In this document: in pieces, positions 36,816-48,249 of the stretch | How the letters are laid out: each line of letters opens with the position of its first letter | Numbering within the stretch: the stretch's first letter is position 1 | NCBI GenBank assembly: GCA_025362795.1 | Contig: JANYFE010000062.1 | Coordinates: 52,797-116,796 of the forward strand | Reading direction: 5' to 3' | Source: Rhodobacterales bacterium | GTDB lineage: Bacteria; Pseudomonadota; Alphaproteobacteria; Rhodobacterales; Rhodobacteraceae | Length of the DNA: 64,000 nucleotides | Notes under the pieces: model-generated | Told to the model about the DNA's origin: nothing | Databases searched by the model: none | What the model saw: only the letters and a program-made list of their open reading frames with translations | Made by a program: the position numbers and the translations under genes

Positions 36816-39542
36816 TCACACCAGTTTGCCGTGGCAATGCTTGAACTTTTCACCCGAACCACAGGGACACAGGTCGTTGCGCGACGGACTGCCCCAAGTA
36901 GTCTGGTCCGATTCGACAAAACCGGCTTTCGCCACATTCGCTGAAGCGATGCCAGCCGTCGCAGGCGCTGCCACCGGTGCGTCGGGAAGCGGTTCAGCAG
37001 CCCTCGCCTCCACTTGCGATGCGGCCATTTGAGCAATCATATTTTGCTGTTCTTCCTGGCTCAACGGACGAACCATCGAGAGTTTTTGCGTCACTTCCTG
37101 ACGCAATGAATTAAGCATGCTCTCAAAAAGCGCGAAGGACTCGGTTTTGTATTCGTTCAAGGGGTCACGCTGGGCATAGCCCCGAAAGCCAACCACCGTG
37201 CGCAGATGCTCCAGCGTCACCAAATGTTCCCGCCATTTGGCGTCGATGGTTTGCAACAACAACTGCTTTTCGATCGACCGCATGGTGTCCGGTCCAAATG
37301 CCTCCAGCTTTTGCGCCATCAACTTGTCGCTCTCGGCAACCAGCCTATCGCGCATCACGCCTTGATCGACACCTTCTTCCGCCGCCCATTTGATGATGGG
37401 CAGGTCCATGTTCATCTTCTCGATCACCCCGGCATACAGACCGTGTGCATCCCATTTATCGGCATAGGTTTTTGGCGGCAGATAGAAGTCCACAAGATCC
37501 TCGGCAACCTGATGACGCATGTCCTGGACGATTTCGCCTAAGTCTTCGGCCTCCATGATATCCAGCCGCTGACCAAAGATCGCCTTGCGCTGATCATTCA
37601 TCACGTCGTCGAACTTCAGCAGTTGCTTGCGGATATCAAAGTTCCGGCCTTCGACCTTTGCCTGTGCCCGTTCCAGCGATTTGTTAACCCAGGGGTGAAC
37701 GATCGACTCTCCTTCTTTCAAACCCAAGGTCGACAGCATCTTATCCAGCCGCTCTGATCCGAAAATCCGCATAAGGTCGTCTTCAAGGCTCAGGAAAAAC
37801 GCTGACCGCCCAGGGTCGCCCTGACGGCCAGAACGACCGCGCAGCTGATTGTCGATCCGGCGGCTTTCATGGCGTTCGGTGCCCAGAACGAACAGGCCGC
37901 CGGCGGCAATCACCGCTGCCTTTTCGTCGGCATGTTCGGCCTCGATCCGGGCACGGACTTCATCCGGATGCACCGTGGGATCTGCGGCAATCGCCTCCAT
38001 CACCAGCATTTCAACGTTGCCACCCAGTTGAATGTCCGTCCCGCGACCGGCCATGTTGGTGGCGATGGTCACAGAGTTGAGCTTGCCCGCATCGGCGACA
38101 ATCTTCGCCTCCAATTCGTGCTGGCGTGCGTTCAAAACCGAATGCGTGACGCCTTCCTGCTTCAACCGCTCTGACAGGAATTCCGACTTTTCGATCGACG
38201 TCGTGCCAACCAGCATGGGCTGACCCTTAGCATGGGCTTCTTTGATCGTCTTGACTATTCCGTCAATTTTCTCCCGTGCGGTCCGATAGACCGCATCATG
38301 GTTGTCGACACGCGAAACCGGACGGTTGGTTGGAACCTCGACGACCCCCAGCTTGTAAATCTCCATGAATTCATCAGCTTCGGTCGCGGCTGTGCCAGTC
38401 ATTCCTGCCAATTTGCCATACAGCCGGAAATAGTTCTGAAATGTGACAGACGCCAGCGTGACGTTTTCCGGCTGGACCTTAACATGTTCCTTGGCCTCGA
38501 TCGCCTGATGCAAGCCCTCCGACAGGCGCCGACCACGCATCATGCGTCCCGTAAACTCGTCGATCAGCATCACCTCGTCATCCTTGACGATATATTGTTG
38601 GTCGCGGTGGAACAACTTGTGCGCCTTCAACGCTTGGGTGACGTGATGCACCAGCGTCGTGCTTTCCGGGTCGTACAAAGATTGGCCATCCGGCAACAGA
38701 CCCGCCGCCGACAGCCGTTGTTCGATAAACTCGTTGCCCTCGTCGGTGTAAGTGACATTGCGGGTCTTTTCGTCCAGCTTGTAATGTGCGTCCGTCACGT
38801 CCGGGATCAGGGCATCCACCTTCTGATACAGATCACTGCGGTCGGTTGATGGGCCAGATATGATTAGCGGCGTCCGCGCCTCGTCCACCAGGATGGAGTC
38901 GACCTCGTCTACAATGGCAAAGTTATGCCCGCGCTGCGACATCTCCTCAATCGAACCCTTCATATTGTCACGAAGGTAGTCGAAGCCCAGTTCGTTATTC
39001 GTCGCATAGGTGATGTCGGCCCGATAGGACGCACGTTTCTCATCGTCCGCCTGAAACGGCACTACCACGCCGGTGGTAAGCCCCAAGGCACCATAGACCT
39101 TGCCCATCCAGAGCGCGTCGCGCCTCACAAGATAGTCGTTGACGGTCACGACATGCACACCCCTGCCGCTCAATGCATTCAGATAGGCCGGAAAGGTTGC
39201 AACCAGCGTCTTGCCTTCGCCCGTGCGCATTTCGGCGATGTTGCCCTGATGCAGGAAAATCCCACCCATCAACTGCACATCAAACGCGCGCAGCCCCAAG
39301 GCGCGCTTGGCCGCCTCGCGGCAGTTGGCAAAGGCCTCGCAAAGCACCGCGTCCAGACTTTCGCCACCCTCCTGCACGCGCTTTTTCAGCTCGGCAGTCT
39401 TGGCAATGATGCCCTCGTCGCTCAGCGCGGCATATTCCGGCTCCAGCGCATTAATCTGCGCGACCAGTGGCCGTATCGTTTTGACCATACGGTCGTTCGG
39501 CGTACCAAAGACCTTGCGTGCAAGCGTACCCAGACCCAGCAT
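36816..39542 (-). CDS. secA: Preprotein translocase subunit SecA
   Basis: '[20 protein letters not shown]', '[20 protein letters not shown]', '[17 protein letters not shown]', C-terminal zinc motif '[14 protein letters not shown]'. Confidence 0.99.
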   Translation of the reverse strand: MLGLGTLARKVFGTPNDRMVKTIRPLVAQINALEPEYAALSDEGIIAKTAELKKRVQEGGESLDAVLCEAFANCREAAKRALGLRAFDVQLMGGIFLHQGNIAEMRTGEGKTLVATFPAYLNALSGRGVHVVTVNDYLVRRDALWMGKVYGALGLTTGVVVPFQADDEKRASYRADITYATNNELGFDYLRDNMKGSIEEMSQRGHNFAIVDEVDSILVDEARTPLIISGPSTDRSDLYQKVDALIPDVTDAHYKLDEKTRNVTYTDEGNEFIEQRLSAAGLLPDGQSLYDPESTTLVHHVTQALKAHKLFHRDQQYIVKDDEVMLIDEFTGRMMRGRRLSEGLHQAIEAKEHVKVQPENVTLASVTFQNYFRLYGKLAGMTGTAATEADEFMEIYKLGVVEVPTNRPVSRVDNHDAVYRTAREKIDGIVKTIKEAHAKGQPMLVGTTSIEKSEFLSERLKQEGVTHSVLNARQHELEAKIVADAGKLNSVTIATNMAGRGTDIQLGGNVEMLVMEAIAADPTVHPDEVRARIEAEHADEKAAVIAAGGLFVLGTERHESRRIDNQLRGRSGRQGDPGRSAFFLSLEDDLMRIFGSERLDKMLSTLGLKEGESIVHPWVNKSLERAQAKVEGRNFDIRKQLLKFDDVMNDQRKAIFGQRLDIMEAEDLGEIVQDMRHQVAEDLVDFYLPPKTYADKWDAHGLYAGVIEKMNMDLPIIKWAAEEGVDQGVMRDRLVAESDKLMAQKLEAFGPDTMRSIEKQLLLQTIDAKWREHLVTLEHLRTVVGFRGYAQRDPLNEYKTESFALFESMLNSLRQEVTQKLSMVRPLSQEEQQNMIAQMAASQVEARAAEPLPDAPVAAPATAGIASANVAKAGFVESDQTTWGSPSRNDLCPCGSGEKFKHCHGKLV

Positions 39543-39743
39543 ATTTTCTCCGCTTGGCCAAAATCCAACTGACAGGACGTCCTGACAGGATCGTGTGAAG
39601 CCCGGTCTTGCCCGATCCCGCAGCCTTCCTTAGAAGGGCGCAGCAGGCTGGCCGAACCATTGCACGCGACCTGTGCGATTTAAGGGACGGACCAGCCATA
39701 GTCAACGCCACGCAGGGTCGTGGCACGATCAGGAGCGTGTGAG

Positions 39744-40589
39744 ATGACGAAGTTTTCCGGGTTTTTCGCAGGTCTGACGCTATCGGTGTCGTTAGCGCTA
39801 CCCGCATTCGCAAATGATCCGACCGCCGACGCGGTTCTTGCCACCGTCAATGGCGTGAACATCACTCTTGGCGACGTCATCATCACCCGCGACGGATTGC
39901 CGGATCAATACAAGGCGCTGCCGGATGAACAGTTGTTCAAAGGCATTTTGGACCAGTTGGTGCAGCAAGAAGCGCTGATGCAATCGCTTGGCGCAACCCT
40001 CACCAAGAAAGACACGATGGCCTTGGCGGATCAGCGCCGCAACTACCTGTCCAACGTCGCATTGATGGCAGGCATTGCCAGCGCCGTGACCGATGAGGCC
40101 GTGCAAAAGGCTTATGACGCGAAATACAAAGACGCAGCGCCCAAGCTGGAATACCATGCTTCACACATTTTGGTCGACAGCGAGGACAGGGCAAAAGAAC
40201 TGCTGAAGCAGATTGAGGGGGGCGCCGCGTTCGCGGATGTCGCAAAGGCGAACTCCAGCGATGGATCGGCCGCCGCGGGCGGGGATCTTGGGTGGTTCGG
40301 TACCGGGGCGATGGTAAAACCGTTCGAGGATGCGGTGGTCTCCGCTCCGGTAGGCAAGGTTGTCGGGCCGATCAAGACCGACTTTGGTTGGCATCTTATC
40401 CTGGTCTCTGAAACCCGCAATGCCGCCGCTCCAGCGTTGGCAGTTGTCCACGACGAACTGGCAGCACAAATTCAGAAAGACGCCGTCGCCGCTTTCATCA
40501 AAACGACGACCGAGAAAGCTACGATCACCCGCACCGATACGGTCGTTGACCCGGCGCTGATCAAAAACGTCGGATTGCTGGACAAATAG
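39744..40589 (+). CDS. Periplasmic parvulin-type peptidylprolyl isomerase
   Basis: Signal peptide 'MTKFSGFFAGLTLSVSLALPAFA', 'YHASHILVDSEDRAKELLKQIEGGAAFADVAKANSSDGSAAAGGDLGWFG..MVKPFEDAV' PpiC domain. Confidence 0.93.
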   Translation: MTKFSGFFAGLTLSVSLALPAFANDPTADAVLATVNGVNITLGDVIITRDGLPDQYKALPDEQLFKGILDQLVQQEALMQSLGATLTKKDTMALADQRRNYLSNVALMAGIASAVTDEAVQKAYDAKYKDAAPKLEYHASHILVDSEDRAKELLKQIEGGAAFADVAKANSSDGSAAAGGDLGWFGTGAMVKPFEDAVVSAPVGKVVGPIKTDFGWHLILVSETRNAAAPALAVVHDELAAQIQKDAVAAFIKTTTEKATITRTDTVVDPALIKNVGLLDK

Positions 40590-40609
40590 GCGACAATGGG
40601 GGCGGGACC

Positions 40610-41938
40610 ATGGCAAAGACTGATTGGAAAGCCGAAGCAAAGGCGATGAAGAAACAGCTGAAACTGCTGCGCACTGCTGCCATACCAGCCAGACCTGCGA
40701 AAAAGCCAAAATCTCTCTCGCCCCTAGCACCCCGTCGTTTCCCAGACATGCCCCGCATCGCCGGGGTGGAGTTTGCGGCGGTCGAAGCTGGCGTGCGCTA
40801 TCAAAACCGCCGCGATGTGATGCTGGTGCGCCTTGCCCCCGGAACCGCAATGGCCGGGGCGTTCACCCGGTCCAGCACCCGCTCTGCTTGCGTGCGCGAT
40901 TGTCAGGCCAAGCTGGCGTTGAAAGTGGTTGATGGGGCGGGGGCGGCAATCATTGTCAATTCGGGAAATTCCAATGCTTTCACCGGCAAGGTCGGCGACA
41001 TTTCTGTTGAAGAAATCACGCAGGCTGTGGCCGCAGCCGTGAACATTCCCGCGTCCCGCGTCTTTTCCTCCTCCACTGGCGTGATCGGAGAACCACTCGC
41101 ACACCACCGCATCACCGCAGTTATCCCGGCACTGACTTCTTCGTTGCAAGAGGATGCAATTGCGATGGCCGCTATGGCCATGATGACGACCGACACATTC
41201 CCCAAGGGTGCGTCTGCGACCATCGAAGGCGAAGGCGGCCCTATCCATATCGCCGGCATAGCCAAAGGGTCTGGCATGATCGCCCCCGACATGGCGACGA
41301 TGCTGGTTTACATATTCACCGACGCCAAAATTCCCGCCACCACATTGCAAAAGCTGCTGTCCCGCAATATTGACGCCACCTTCAATTCGATCACCGTCGA
41401 CAGTGACACCTCTACGTCTGACACGCTTCTGCTGGCAGCCACCGGCCAAACCGAGGCGGCCCCGTTAAAGGGAGCCTTCCTCAAGGCCTTCGAGGTTGCG
41501 TTGCAAACCGTCATGCTTGACCTCGCCCACCAGGTGGTTCGCGATGGCGAAGGTGCCACCAAGTTCGTCGAGGTTCGCGTGACTGGGGCCGCCTCTAACA
41601 CCGACGCCCATAAAGTAGCCCTTGCAATTGCAAACTCGCCATTAGTCAAAACCGCCATCGCCGGACAAGATCCCAACTGGGGCCGCATCGTAGCCGCGGT
41701 CGGCAAATCCGGGGCCGAGGCGGACCGTGACAAGCTGACAATCAAATTCGGCGACATTACCGTGGCCAAAAATGGCTGGCGCGACCCCGACTACCGCGAG
41801 GAAGCCGGGGCCATTTACATGCTGAATCCAGAACTGGTAATTGCCGTCGACATGGGCCTTGGCAAAGGCGCACGGTCAGTCTGGACCTGCGATCTCACCG
41901 CTCGCTACATCGAAATCAACGCCGACTATCGCTCTTGA
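40610..41938 (+). CDS. argJ: Bifunctional glutamate N-acetyltransferase / amino-acid acetyltransferase
   Basis: 'VNSGNSNAFTG', 'FSSSTGVIGEPL', 'MATMLVYIFTDA', 'DGEGATKFVEV', 'DPNWGRIVAAVGKSG'; the N-terminal extension may indicate a later start at MPRIAGVEFAAVEAGVRY. Confidence 0.95.
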   Translation: MAKTDWKAEAKAMKKQLKLLRTAAIPARPAKKPKSLSPLAPRRFPDMPRIAGVEFAAVEAGVRYQNRRDVMLVRLAPGTAMAGAFTRSSTRSACVRDCQAKLALKVVDGAGAAIIVNSGNSNAFTGKVGDISVEEITQAVAAAVNIPASRVFSSSTGVIGEPLAHHRITAVIPALTSSLQEDAIAMAAMAMMTTDTFPKGASATIEGEGGPIHIAGIAKGSGMIAPDMATMLVYIFTDAKIPATTLQKLLSRNIDATFNSITVDSDTSTSDTLLLAATGQTEAAPLKGAFLKAFEVALQTVMLDLAHQVVRDGEGATKFVEVRVTGAASNTDAHKVALAIANSPLVKTAIAGQDPNWGRIVAAVGKSGAEADRDKLTIKFGDITVAKNGWRDPDYREEAGAIYMLNPELVIAVDMGLGKGARSVWTCDLTARYIEINADYRS

Positions 41939-42017
41939 TCCCGTTCACATTGGTCCAAACGCTCCGCAGGGGGTCCGGGGGATGTGAAATGCCCCGGCGA
42001 CCGGCCAAAGGCTTCCC

Positions 42018-42416
42018 ATGAAAGTCCTGCTCGTCTCAGCCGTAGCCCTGATAGACAAAGATGGTCGAGTGCTACTGGCTCAACGCCCGCCCGGCAAATC
42101 CCTCGCGGGCCTGTGGGAGTTTCCCGGCGGCAAAGTTGAACCCGGCGAGACCCCCGAAGCTGCCCTGATCCGCGAGTTGAAAGAGGAACTCGCCATCGAC
42201 ACTTGGCAGTCGTGCCTCGCTCCGCTTACCTTCGCCAGCCATAGCTACGACGACTTTCACCTGCTTATGCCGCTATTTGCCTGCCGCCGCTGGGAAGGAA
42301 TCCCGACACCGCAAGAGGGCCAGACACTCGCCTGGGTTCGTCCGCAAAATTTGCGCGATTACTCCATGCCGCCTGCCGATTTGCCGCTGATCCCGATTCT
42401 GCGGGACTGGCTCTGA
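42018..42416 (+). CDS. mutT: 8-oxo-dGTP diphosphatase (Nudix, MutT)
   Basis: Nudix box 'GKVEPGETPEAALIRELKEEL'; 'LLAQRPPGKSLAGLWEFPGG'. Confidence 0.93.
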   Translation: MKVLLVSAVALIDKDGRVLLAQRPPGKSLAGLWEFPGGKVEPGETPEAALIRELKEELAIDTWQSCLAPLTFASHSYDDFHLLMPLFACRRWEGIPTPQEGQTLAWVRPQNLRDYSMPPADLPLIPILRDWL

Positions 42417-42475
42417 CCAAACCACTCCTCAACCGTGTCAGGTTTCCTCGCTGGCGAAGAGCGATGGCTCAACGC

Positions 42476-42503
42476 AAAAAGGCCCGAGCATCACTCGAGC
42501 CTT
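42476..42503 (-). terminator. Rho-independent terminator of infB operon
   Basis: On the minus strand AAGGCTCGAG-tgatg-CTCGGGCCTT followed by T-run (AAAAA at 42476-42480 on plus). Confidence 0.8.
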
Positions 42504-42523
42504 CCCAATTCATGCCGTAAAGA

Positions 42524-45070
42524 TCACGCCAAGCGGCGCTGAATCTCTTCCCGCTCGAAAATCTCGATGACATCGCCAGCGCGAATGTCTTCATACCGCT
42601 CGAACGCCATGCCGCATTCCTGACCCGAGATCACTTCCTTCACTTCATCCTTGAAGCGTTTCAGTGTCTTCAACGTCCCTTCATGGATCACAACGTTATC
42701 CCGCAGCAAGCGCACACCAGCCGACCGCCGCGCTACGCCTTCGGTGACAAGGCAACCCGCAACCATACCGATCCCGGAAACTTTGAATACTTCCTTGATC
42801 GTCGCATAACCAATGAAAGTCTCGCGGATTTCCGCCTTCAGCAGGCCCGAAGCCGCAGCCTTGATGTCATCAACCAAGTCGTAGATCACCGAATAATAGC
42901 GAATCTCCACACCCTTTTGATGTGCCGATTGCCGCGCACTGGCATTGGCCCGCACGTTGAAGCCGATGATCGGTGCCCCCGACGCTTCCGCCAGGCCCAC
43001 ATCGGTATCGGTGATTGCGCCAACACCATAACTAAGGACGCGGACACGCACCTCGTCGTTGCCCACCTTTTCCAAGGCTTGCACGATCGCTTCGGCGGAA
43101 CCCTGCACGTCGGCCTTGACCAAGACGGGCAATTCGGCAACCGACTGATCCGCCTTGGCTTTCGCCATAAGCTGCTCCAGCGTGGTCGCGGCACCCAAAG
43201 CTGCGCGTTTGTCTTTGGTGGTTTTTTCGCGATATTCGGCGATTTCCTTGGCTTGCGCCTCGGTTTCAACCACATTCAACACGTCACCAGCTTGCGGTGT
43301 GCCAGAAAGACCCAAAACTTCGACTGGAACCGAGGGGCCGGCTTCCGCCACCGTCTCACCCTTGTCGTTGATCAGAGCGCGAACTTTGCCCCATTGTTCG
43401 CCGACGACAAAGATATCGCCTTTTCGCAGGGTGCCATTGCGGACCAGCACGGTCGCAATTGGTCCACGGCCCACGTCGAGCTTGGCTTCAATCACTGCCC
43501 CTTGCGCCGCACGATTCGGGTTGGCACGCAGTTCCAGAATTTCCGCCTGCAATGCGATGGCTTCAAGCAGCTTGTCCAAACCCAGGCCCGTTTTGGCCGA
43601 CACCTCGACGTCCTGCACTTCGCCGGACATCGCTTCGACCACGACATCATGTTGCAGCAGGTCCGTCCGCACTTTTTGCGGATTGGCTTCGTACTTGTCG
43701 ATCTTGTTGATAGCCACAATCATCGGAACTTTCGCCGCTTTCGCGTGGGCAATCGCCTCGATCGTCTGTGGCATCACAGCGTCATCCGCTGCCACAACCA
43801 ACACGACAATATCGGTGACATTGGCACCACGGGCGCGCATCGACGTAAACGCCGCGTGACCGGGCGTATCAAGGAAAGTCAGCACGGCGCCAGTGTCCGT
43901 CTTGACCTGATAGGCGCCTATATGTTGGGTGATGCCGCCTGCTTCGCCCGAAACGACGTTGGCATGACGGATGGCATCCAGCAGCGAGGTTTTGCCGTGG
44001 TCGACGTGGCCCATGATCGTCACAATTGGCGGCCGGATGATGCGACTTTCGTCAGTATCAACAACCGTGTCGATGACCTGTTCCACATCGGCGTCGGACA
44101 CGCGTACGGCGCGGTGGCCAAATTCTTCGATCACCAATTCCGCGGTGTCAGCATCGATGGCCTGATTCATCGTTACCATCATGCCCATTTTCATGAGACT
44201 TTTGACCACGTCGGCCGCGCGTTCGGCCATCCGGTTGGCAAGTTCGGACACCACGATGGTTTCCGGCAGCTGCACATCGCGCACCTGCTTTTCCGGCTTG
44301 CTGCCGAAGCCAAGTGCCTTTTGACGCGCCTTTTCCTGCTTGCGCTTCATCGCGGCCAAAGAACGGGTCCTCCCGCCTTCGCCAGCTAGTGCCTCGTTGA
44401 GTGTCAGTTTGCCGGCGCGGCGCGCGTCGTCAGGCTTGGCCTTGGCGGCGCGCTCACGGTCTTCGCGTTCGCGGTCGGTCTTGCGCGGAGCCAAACCGGG
44501 TTTGGCGCCGGCTGGGCCACGCGGATCGGCTTCGGTCGAGGAAGACACAGGTTTTGCGGCGGCGGAACGTGATGTCGAGGCAGGTGCGGCAGTCGCCCTC
44601 TTGGCGTCTTCAGCTCGCTGCGTCTTGATCTCGGCTTCCTTTGCTGCGCGCGCCTCTTCATCGGCCTTCAGCTTGGCAGCAGCTTCACGGGCCTTTTCTT
44701 CACGCTCTTTTGCGTCGATCTCTTCACGCTTGCGAGCACGTTCTTCTTCGCGCGACCGATCTTCCTCGGCGCGGCGGGCATTGTCTTCGACTTCACGCGA
44801 CTTTGCCGCACGTAGCGCTGACAAGCGACGCTCCATCTCGGCGTCGGAAATACCTGCGGGACGTTTGGACGGATCGCCCAGATGTGGCGCACTGGTCACA
44901 CCGGCAACAGAGCCAGGGGCGCCGGGCTTGCCCGGAACCACCACACGCTTTCGCTTGGTCTCGACCAGCACGCTTTTCGTCCGACCGTGGCTGAAGCTTT
45001 GCTTCACCTGACCAGAACGGGGTGCGCTGCCACCCAAGCCGAGGGGTTTCTTGCCGTCAGTATCAGTCAT
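42524..45070 (-). CDS. infB: Translation initiation factor IF-2
   Basis: '[27 protein letters not shown]', '[20 protein letters not shown]', 'VAINKIDK', charged N-terminal region. Confidence 0.98.
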   Translation of the reverse strand: MTDTDGKKPLGLGGSAPRSGQVKQSFSHGRTKSVLVETKRKRVVVPGKPGAPGSVAGVTSAPHLGDPSKRPAGISDAEMERRLSALRAAKSREVEDNARRAEEDRSREEERARKREEIDAKEREEKAREAAAKLKADEEARAAKEAEIKTQRAEDAKRATAAPASTSRSAAAKPVSSSTEADPRGPAGAKPGLAPRKTDREREDRERAAKAKPDDARRAGKLTLNEALAGEGGRTRSLAAMKRKQEKARQKALGFGSKPEKQVRDVQLPETIVVSELANRMAERAADVVKSLMKMGMMVTMNQAIDADTAELVIEEFGHRAVRVSDADVEQVIDTVVDTDESRIIRPPIVTIMGHVDHGKTSLLDAIRHANVVSGEAGGITQHIGAYQVKTDTGAVLTFLDTPGHAAFTSMRARGANVTDIVVLVVAADDAVMPQTIEAIAHAKAAKVPMIVAINKIDKYEANPQKVRTDLLQHDVVVEAMSGEVQDVEVSAKTGLGLDKLLEAIALQAEILELRANPNRAAQGAVIEAKLDVGRGPIATVLVRNGTLRKGDIFVVGEQWGKVRALINDKGETVAEAGPSVPVEVLGLSGTPQAGDVLNVVETEAQAKEIAEYREKTTKDKRAALGAATTLEQLMAKAKADQSVAELPVLVKADVQGSAEAIVQALEKVGNDEVRVRVLSYGVGAITDTDVGLAEASGAPIIGFNVRANASARQSAHQKGVEIRYYSVIYDLVDDIKAAASGLLKAEIRETFIGYATIKEVFKVSGIGMVAGCLVTEGVARRSAGVRLLRDNVVIHEGTLKTLKRFKDEVKEVISGQECGMAFERYEDIRAGDVIEIFEREEIQRRLA

Positions 45071-45075
45071 GCGTC

Positions 45076-45711
45076 CTACGTATCCTTCAAGGCGATCTCG
45101 TCGCCATCCTGCTTGGTGGATTGCACCCGCAATCCTTCAAGCCTTGCCGCTTCCTCTACAACACGCGTCGTGAGTCCACCAGCCGCAAGCGCGGCGTGTA
45201 TCGCACGTTCGCGCCCGAATGCCAAACCCAATTCCGCAGCGGTCAAACAACCGATATAACGGCCATTTTCCACGGGCATCCGCAGTTTAGTCTTACCACG
45301 TTCCGACCCATCCGACGATTGCAACAGCACCACGGCTTTGCCGTTTTGCAACCAATCCTTGACCTTCTCATAACCCATCACCGCCGCGTTTGCCTTGCGG
45401 GTCAGCGAGATGAATTCCAGCACACGGCGCAGCACGAACGCCTCGACCTGTTCTGTCAGATCAGGCGGCACCGTGACGGACTGCTTGGCGGCGCGGGCAA
45501 ACAAGCCTTTCTTGGCCGCCTTGTCGATCATCGCCCGGTCGGCGGTCACGTAAAACCCTCGGCCCGACAATTTGTTCATGACGTCGGCGACGACCTCACC
45601 ATTTGGACCTACGCAAAAGCGGATCAGTCCCGCCTGCGGCCGAACTTCACCGGACACAATGCACTTGCGTTCGGGATCTTCTGCTTGGTTGATACGGCCC
45701 CCGCGTGTCAC
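45076..45711 (-). CDS. YlxR-type RNA-binding protein (DUF448) with L7Ae-like domain
   Basis: '[57 protein letters not shown]' between nusA and infB. Confidence 0.9.
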   Translation of the reverse strand: MTRGGRINQAEDPERKCIVSGEVRPQAGLIRFCVGPNGEVVADVMNKLSGRGFYVTADRAMIDKAAKKGLFARAAKQSVTVPPDLTEQVEAFVLRRVLEFISLTRKANAAVMGYEKVKDWLQNGKAVVLLQSSDGSERGKTKLRMPVENGRYIGCLTAAELGLAFGRERAIHAALAAGGLTTRVVEEAARLEGLRVQSTKQDGDEIALKDT

Positions 45712-45730
45712 GGATACCCGAAGCCTGAGA

Positions 45731-47326
45731 TCAGGCCTCGGCCTCCTGTTCTTCTTTGGGCTCTATCTCGGTCGGATCAACCCAACCCAGCATCACCCGG
45801 GCGGTCATCACTAGCGTTTGCGCTTCCTCCAGCGACATATCGAATTTTTCCAGCACGCCTTCATCCTTGTGACGTGCGCCATTCACGGTCGTCCAGCCGC
45901 CCGCCAGCTCCCAGTCGGCACAGGTCGCAAAGTCTTCCAGTGTCTTGATACCGTCCTGCGCCAGAGCCTCCAGCATTTGCGGCGTCAGGCCCTCGAACTC
46001 AATCAGACTGTCCTCGACACCCAAAGCTTTGGCGTTTTCCATCGCCTTTATATTGGCCGCTTCGAGGTAATCCTTGGCCCGCGCCTGCAATTCGCCCGCC
46101 GTGCCTTCGTCGAACCCATCAATCGACAACAGTTCTTCTGCATCGACATAGGCCACTTCTTCCAGATTCGTGAAGCCTTCCGAAACCAGCAACTGCGCCA
46201 TCATCTCATCGATATCAAGCGTGTCCATGAACAACTTGGTGCGCTCTGCAAACTCTGCCTGGCGCCGCGCCGATTCGTCGGATTCGGTCATGATGTCGAT
46301 GTCGAGGCCCGTCAACTGGCTCGCAAGCCGCACGTTCTGGCCACGGCGGCCAATCGCCAGCGACAACTGCTCATCCGGCACCACGACCACGATCTTGCCG
46401 ACTTCTTCGTCGATCACGACCTTGCTGACTTCCGCAGGTTGCAAGGCGTTCACCAGGAACGTCGCCTGATCCTGATTCCACGGAATGATGTCAATCTTTT
46501 CGCCTTGCAACTCGTTCACCACGGCCTGCACACGGGAGCCGCGCATACCGACGCAGGCACCCACCGGGTCAATGGAGTTGTCATAGCTGATCACGGCAAT
46601 CTTCGCGCGCGAGCCCGGATCACGGGCAACTGCCTTGATCTCGATGATACCATCATAAATTTCAGGCACTTCCATCTTGAACAGTTCAGCCATGAACTGC
46701 GGATCTGTCCGGCTCAGGAACACCTGAGGCCCCCGCGCTTCACGCCGCACATCCTTGATATAGGCGCGGATGCGGTCGTTCGGGCGATACGATTCCCGCC
46801 CGATCTTTTCGTTGCGGCGCAGGATGGCTTCGCCGCGACCGATATCGACGATGATGTTGCCATATTCCTCGCGCTTGACCTGACCGTTGATGATCGTGCC
46901 TTTGCGGTCCTTGAATTCTTCGTACTGACGGTCGCGTTCCGCCTCGCGGACCTTTTGCAGGATCACTTGCTTGGCCGATTGCGCAGCGATGCGACCCAGA
47001 TCAACCGGCGGCACCTCGTCGATGATCTCGTCGCCAACCTTCGGCTCTGCCAGAAACGACTTCGCTTCTTTCACAGTGATCTGGGCGTGGTGATTCTCGA
47101 CCAGATCATCTTCCACCACGGTGCGGATGCGGGCAAAGGTGGCCCGTCCGGTCTTGCGGTCGATGTTCACCCGGATGTCCATTTCCGCGCCGTACCGCGA
47201 CTTAGCAGCCCGCGCCAGGCTGTCCTCCATCGCCTGGATCACCAGATCCGGGTCGATCATTTTTTCCCGCGCAACCGCCTCGGCGGTCTGCAAAAGTTCA
47301 AGCTGGTTGGCAGAGGTGATCGCCAT
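45731..47326 (-). CDS. nusA: Transcription termination/antitermination factor NusA
   Basis: 'LELLQTAEAVAREKMIDPDLVIQAMEDSLARAAKSRYG', S1/KH segments 'DPVGACVGMRGSRVQAVVNELQGEKIDIIPW'. Confidence 0.98.
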   Translation of the reverse strand: MAITSANQLELLQTAEAVAREKMIDPDLVIQAMEDSLARAAKSRYGAEMDIRVNIDRKTGRATFARIRTVVEDDLVENHHAQITVKEAKSFLAEPKVGDEIIDEVPPVDLGRIAAQSAKQVILQKVREAERDRQYEEFKDRKGTIINGQVKREEYGNIIVDIGRGEAILRRNEKIGRESYRPNDRIRAYIKDVRREARGPQVFLSRTDPQFMAELFKMEVPEIYDGIIEIKAVARDPGSRAKIAVISYDNSIDPVGACVGMRGSRVQAVVNELQGEKIDIIPWNQDQATFLVNALQPAEVSKVVIDEEVGKIVVVVPDEQLSLAIGRRGQNVRLASQLTGLDIDIMTESDESARRQAEFAERTKLFMDTLDIDEMMAQLLVSEGFTNLEEVAYVDAEELLSIDGFDEGTAGELQARAKDYLEAANIKAMENAKALGVEDSLIEFEGLTPQMLEALAQDGIKTLEDFATCADWELAGGWTTVNGARHKDEGVLEKFDMSLEEAQTLVMTARVMLGWVDPTEIEPKEEQEAEA

Positions 47327-47340
47327 GTTCGTCTCCCGGC

Positions 47341-47946
47341 TTAGTGTTTGGTTGCGTCAGCGGCGTCTTCTTCGTCCGCCTCAGAAGTTTCGACTTCATC
47401 AAACTGCGTTTCGTCAAAGACGCCGCTGGCTTTTTTCTGTTTCAGCATTTCGGCAATGAGTTCGTCGGTCAGGATCAGCTTGGCATCAGCCAGCCAGTCA
47501 AACTGCAAGCCGATCGTCACAGGTTCACCTGCTTCTTCGATGGTGATCAGGACTTCCTCGCCCTCGACCCCGCTCAATGTGCCCTTGAACCGACGGCGTC
47601 CATCGACCAGCTCTGTCGTCTCGATCCGCGACTCCCATCCCTTCCACATCTCAAAATCCTTGAGCCGGGTCAGCGGACGGTCGATGCCGGGGGAAGAGAC
47701 TTCAAGGATGAAGTTTTCCTCAATCGGGTCTTCGACGTCAAGAATAGCAGAGACGGCGATGGAAATCTCGCCGCAATCATCAACTTCGATGCCGCCATCA
47801 GGGCGGTCGGCCATGATCTGCAAAGTGCGGGTGTTGCCGCCCATCAGCCGTATGCGGACCAATTCGAAACCCATGCCTTCGATGACTGGGATAACAATAT
47901 CCGCCAAGCGGCGGTCCATAGCGGATTTGGCGATAAGATCGGACAT
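47341..47946 (-). CDS. rimP: Ribosome maturation factor RimP
   Basis: '[70 protein letters not shown]'. Confidence 0.95.
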   Translation of the reverse strand: MSDLIAKSAMDRRLADIVIPVIEGMGFELVRIRLMGGNTRTLQIMADRPDGGIEVDDCGEISIAVSAILDVEDPIEENFILEVSSPGIDRPLTRLKDFEMWKGWESRIETTELVDGRRRFKGTLSGVEGEEVLITIEEAGEPVTIGLQFDWLADAKLILTDELIAEMLKQKKASGVFDETQFDEVETSEADEEDAADATKH

Positions 47947-48216
47947 GGACCCTCAAAAACGAAAAAGCGAGCCAACAGGCCCGCCGCGACTTTCGGTAGC
48001 TTCGAGTGTGGACCCCGAAGCAGCTGTTGAAAGCGGTATAGGCCGGAACGGCGGGCGACACAAGACTTCGCCCGGCGGTTGGCGCAGCGCTATTTCGGTC
48101 GTGGACTTTGCGGGATTCGTTGGCAGAGAGTGAACGTCAAGCGAAACTGCTGTTTGCATGTCAAGCGGATGGGATTCGTGCATCCCGAGGCCGCGGGAGA
48201 AGTGATAAACTTCAGG

Positions 48217-48249
48217 TAAGTTATTGATTTAATTAACTTATATCAATAA
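48217..48249. repeat. AT-rich overlapping inverted repeats at 3' end of pip
   Basis: TAAGTTA (48217-48223)/TAACTTA (48234-48240) interleaved with TTATTGAT (48221-48228)/ATCAATAA (48242-48249). Confidence 0.55.

Noticed and set aside
41975-41997. CCGGGG/CCCCGG hairpin after argJ
   Set aside because: 11-nt loop, no T-run, GC-rich context; too weak to call a terminator.
42683-44389. 568-aa plus-strand ORF
   Set aside because: Lies antisense within infB, which has unmistakable IF-2 motifs.
45818-47344. 508-aa plus-strand ORF
   Set aside because: Antisense shadow of nusA.
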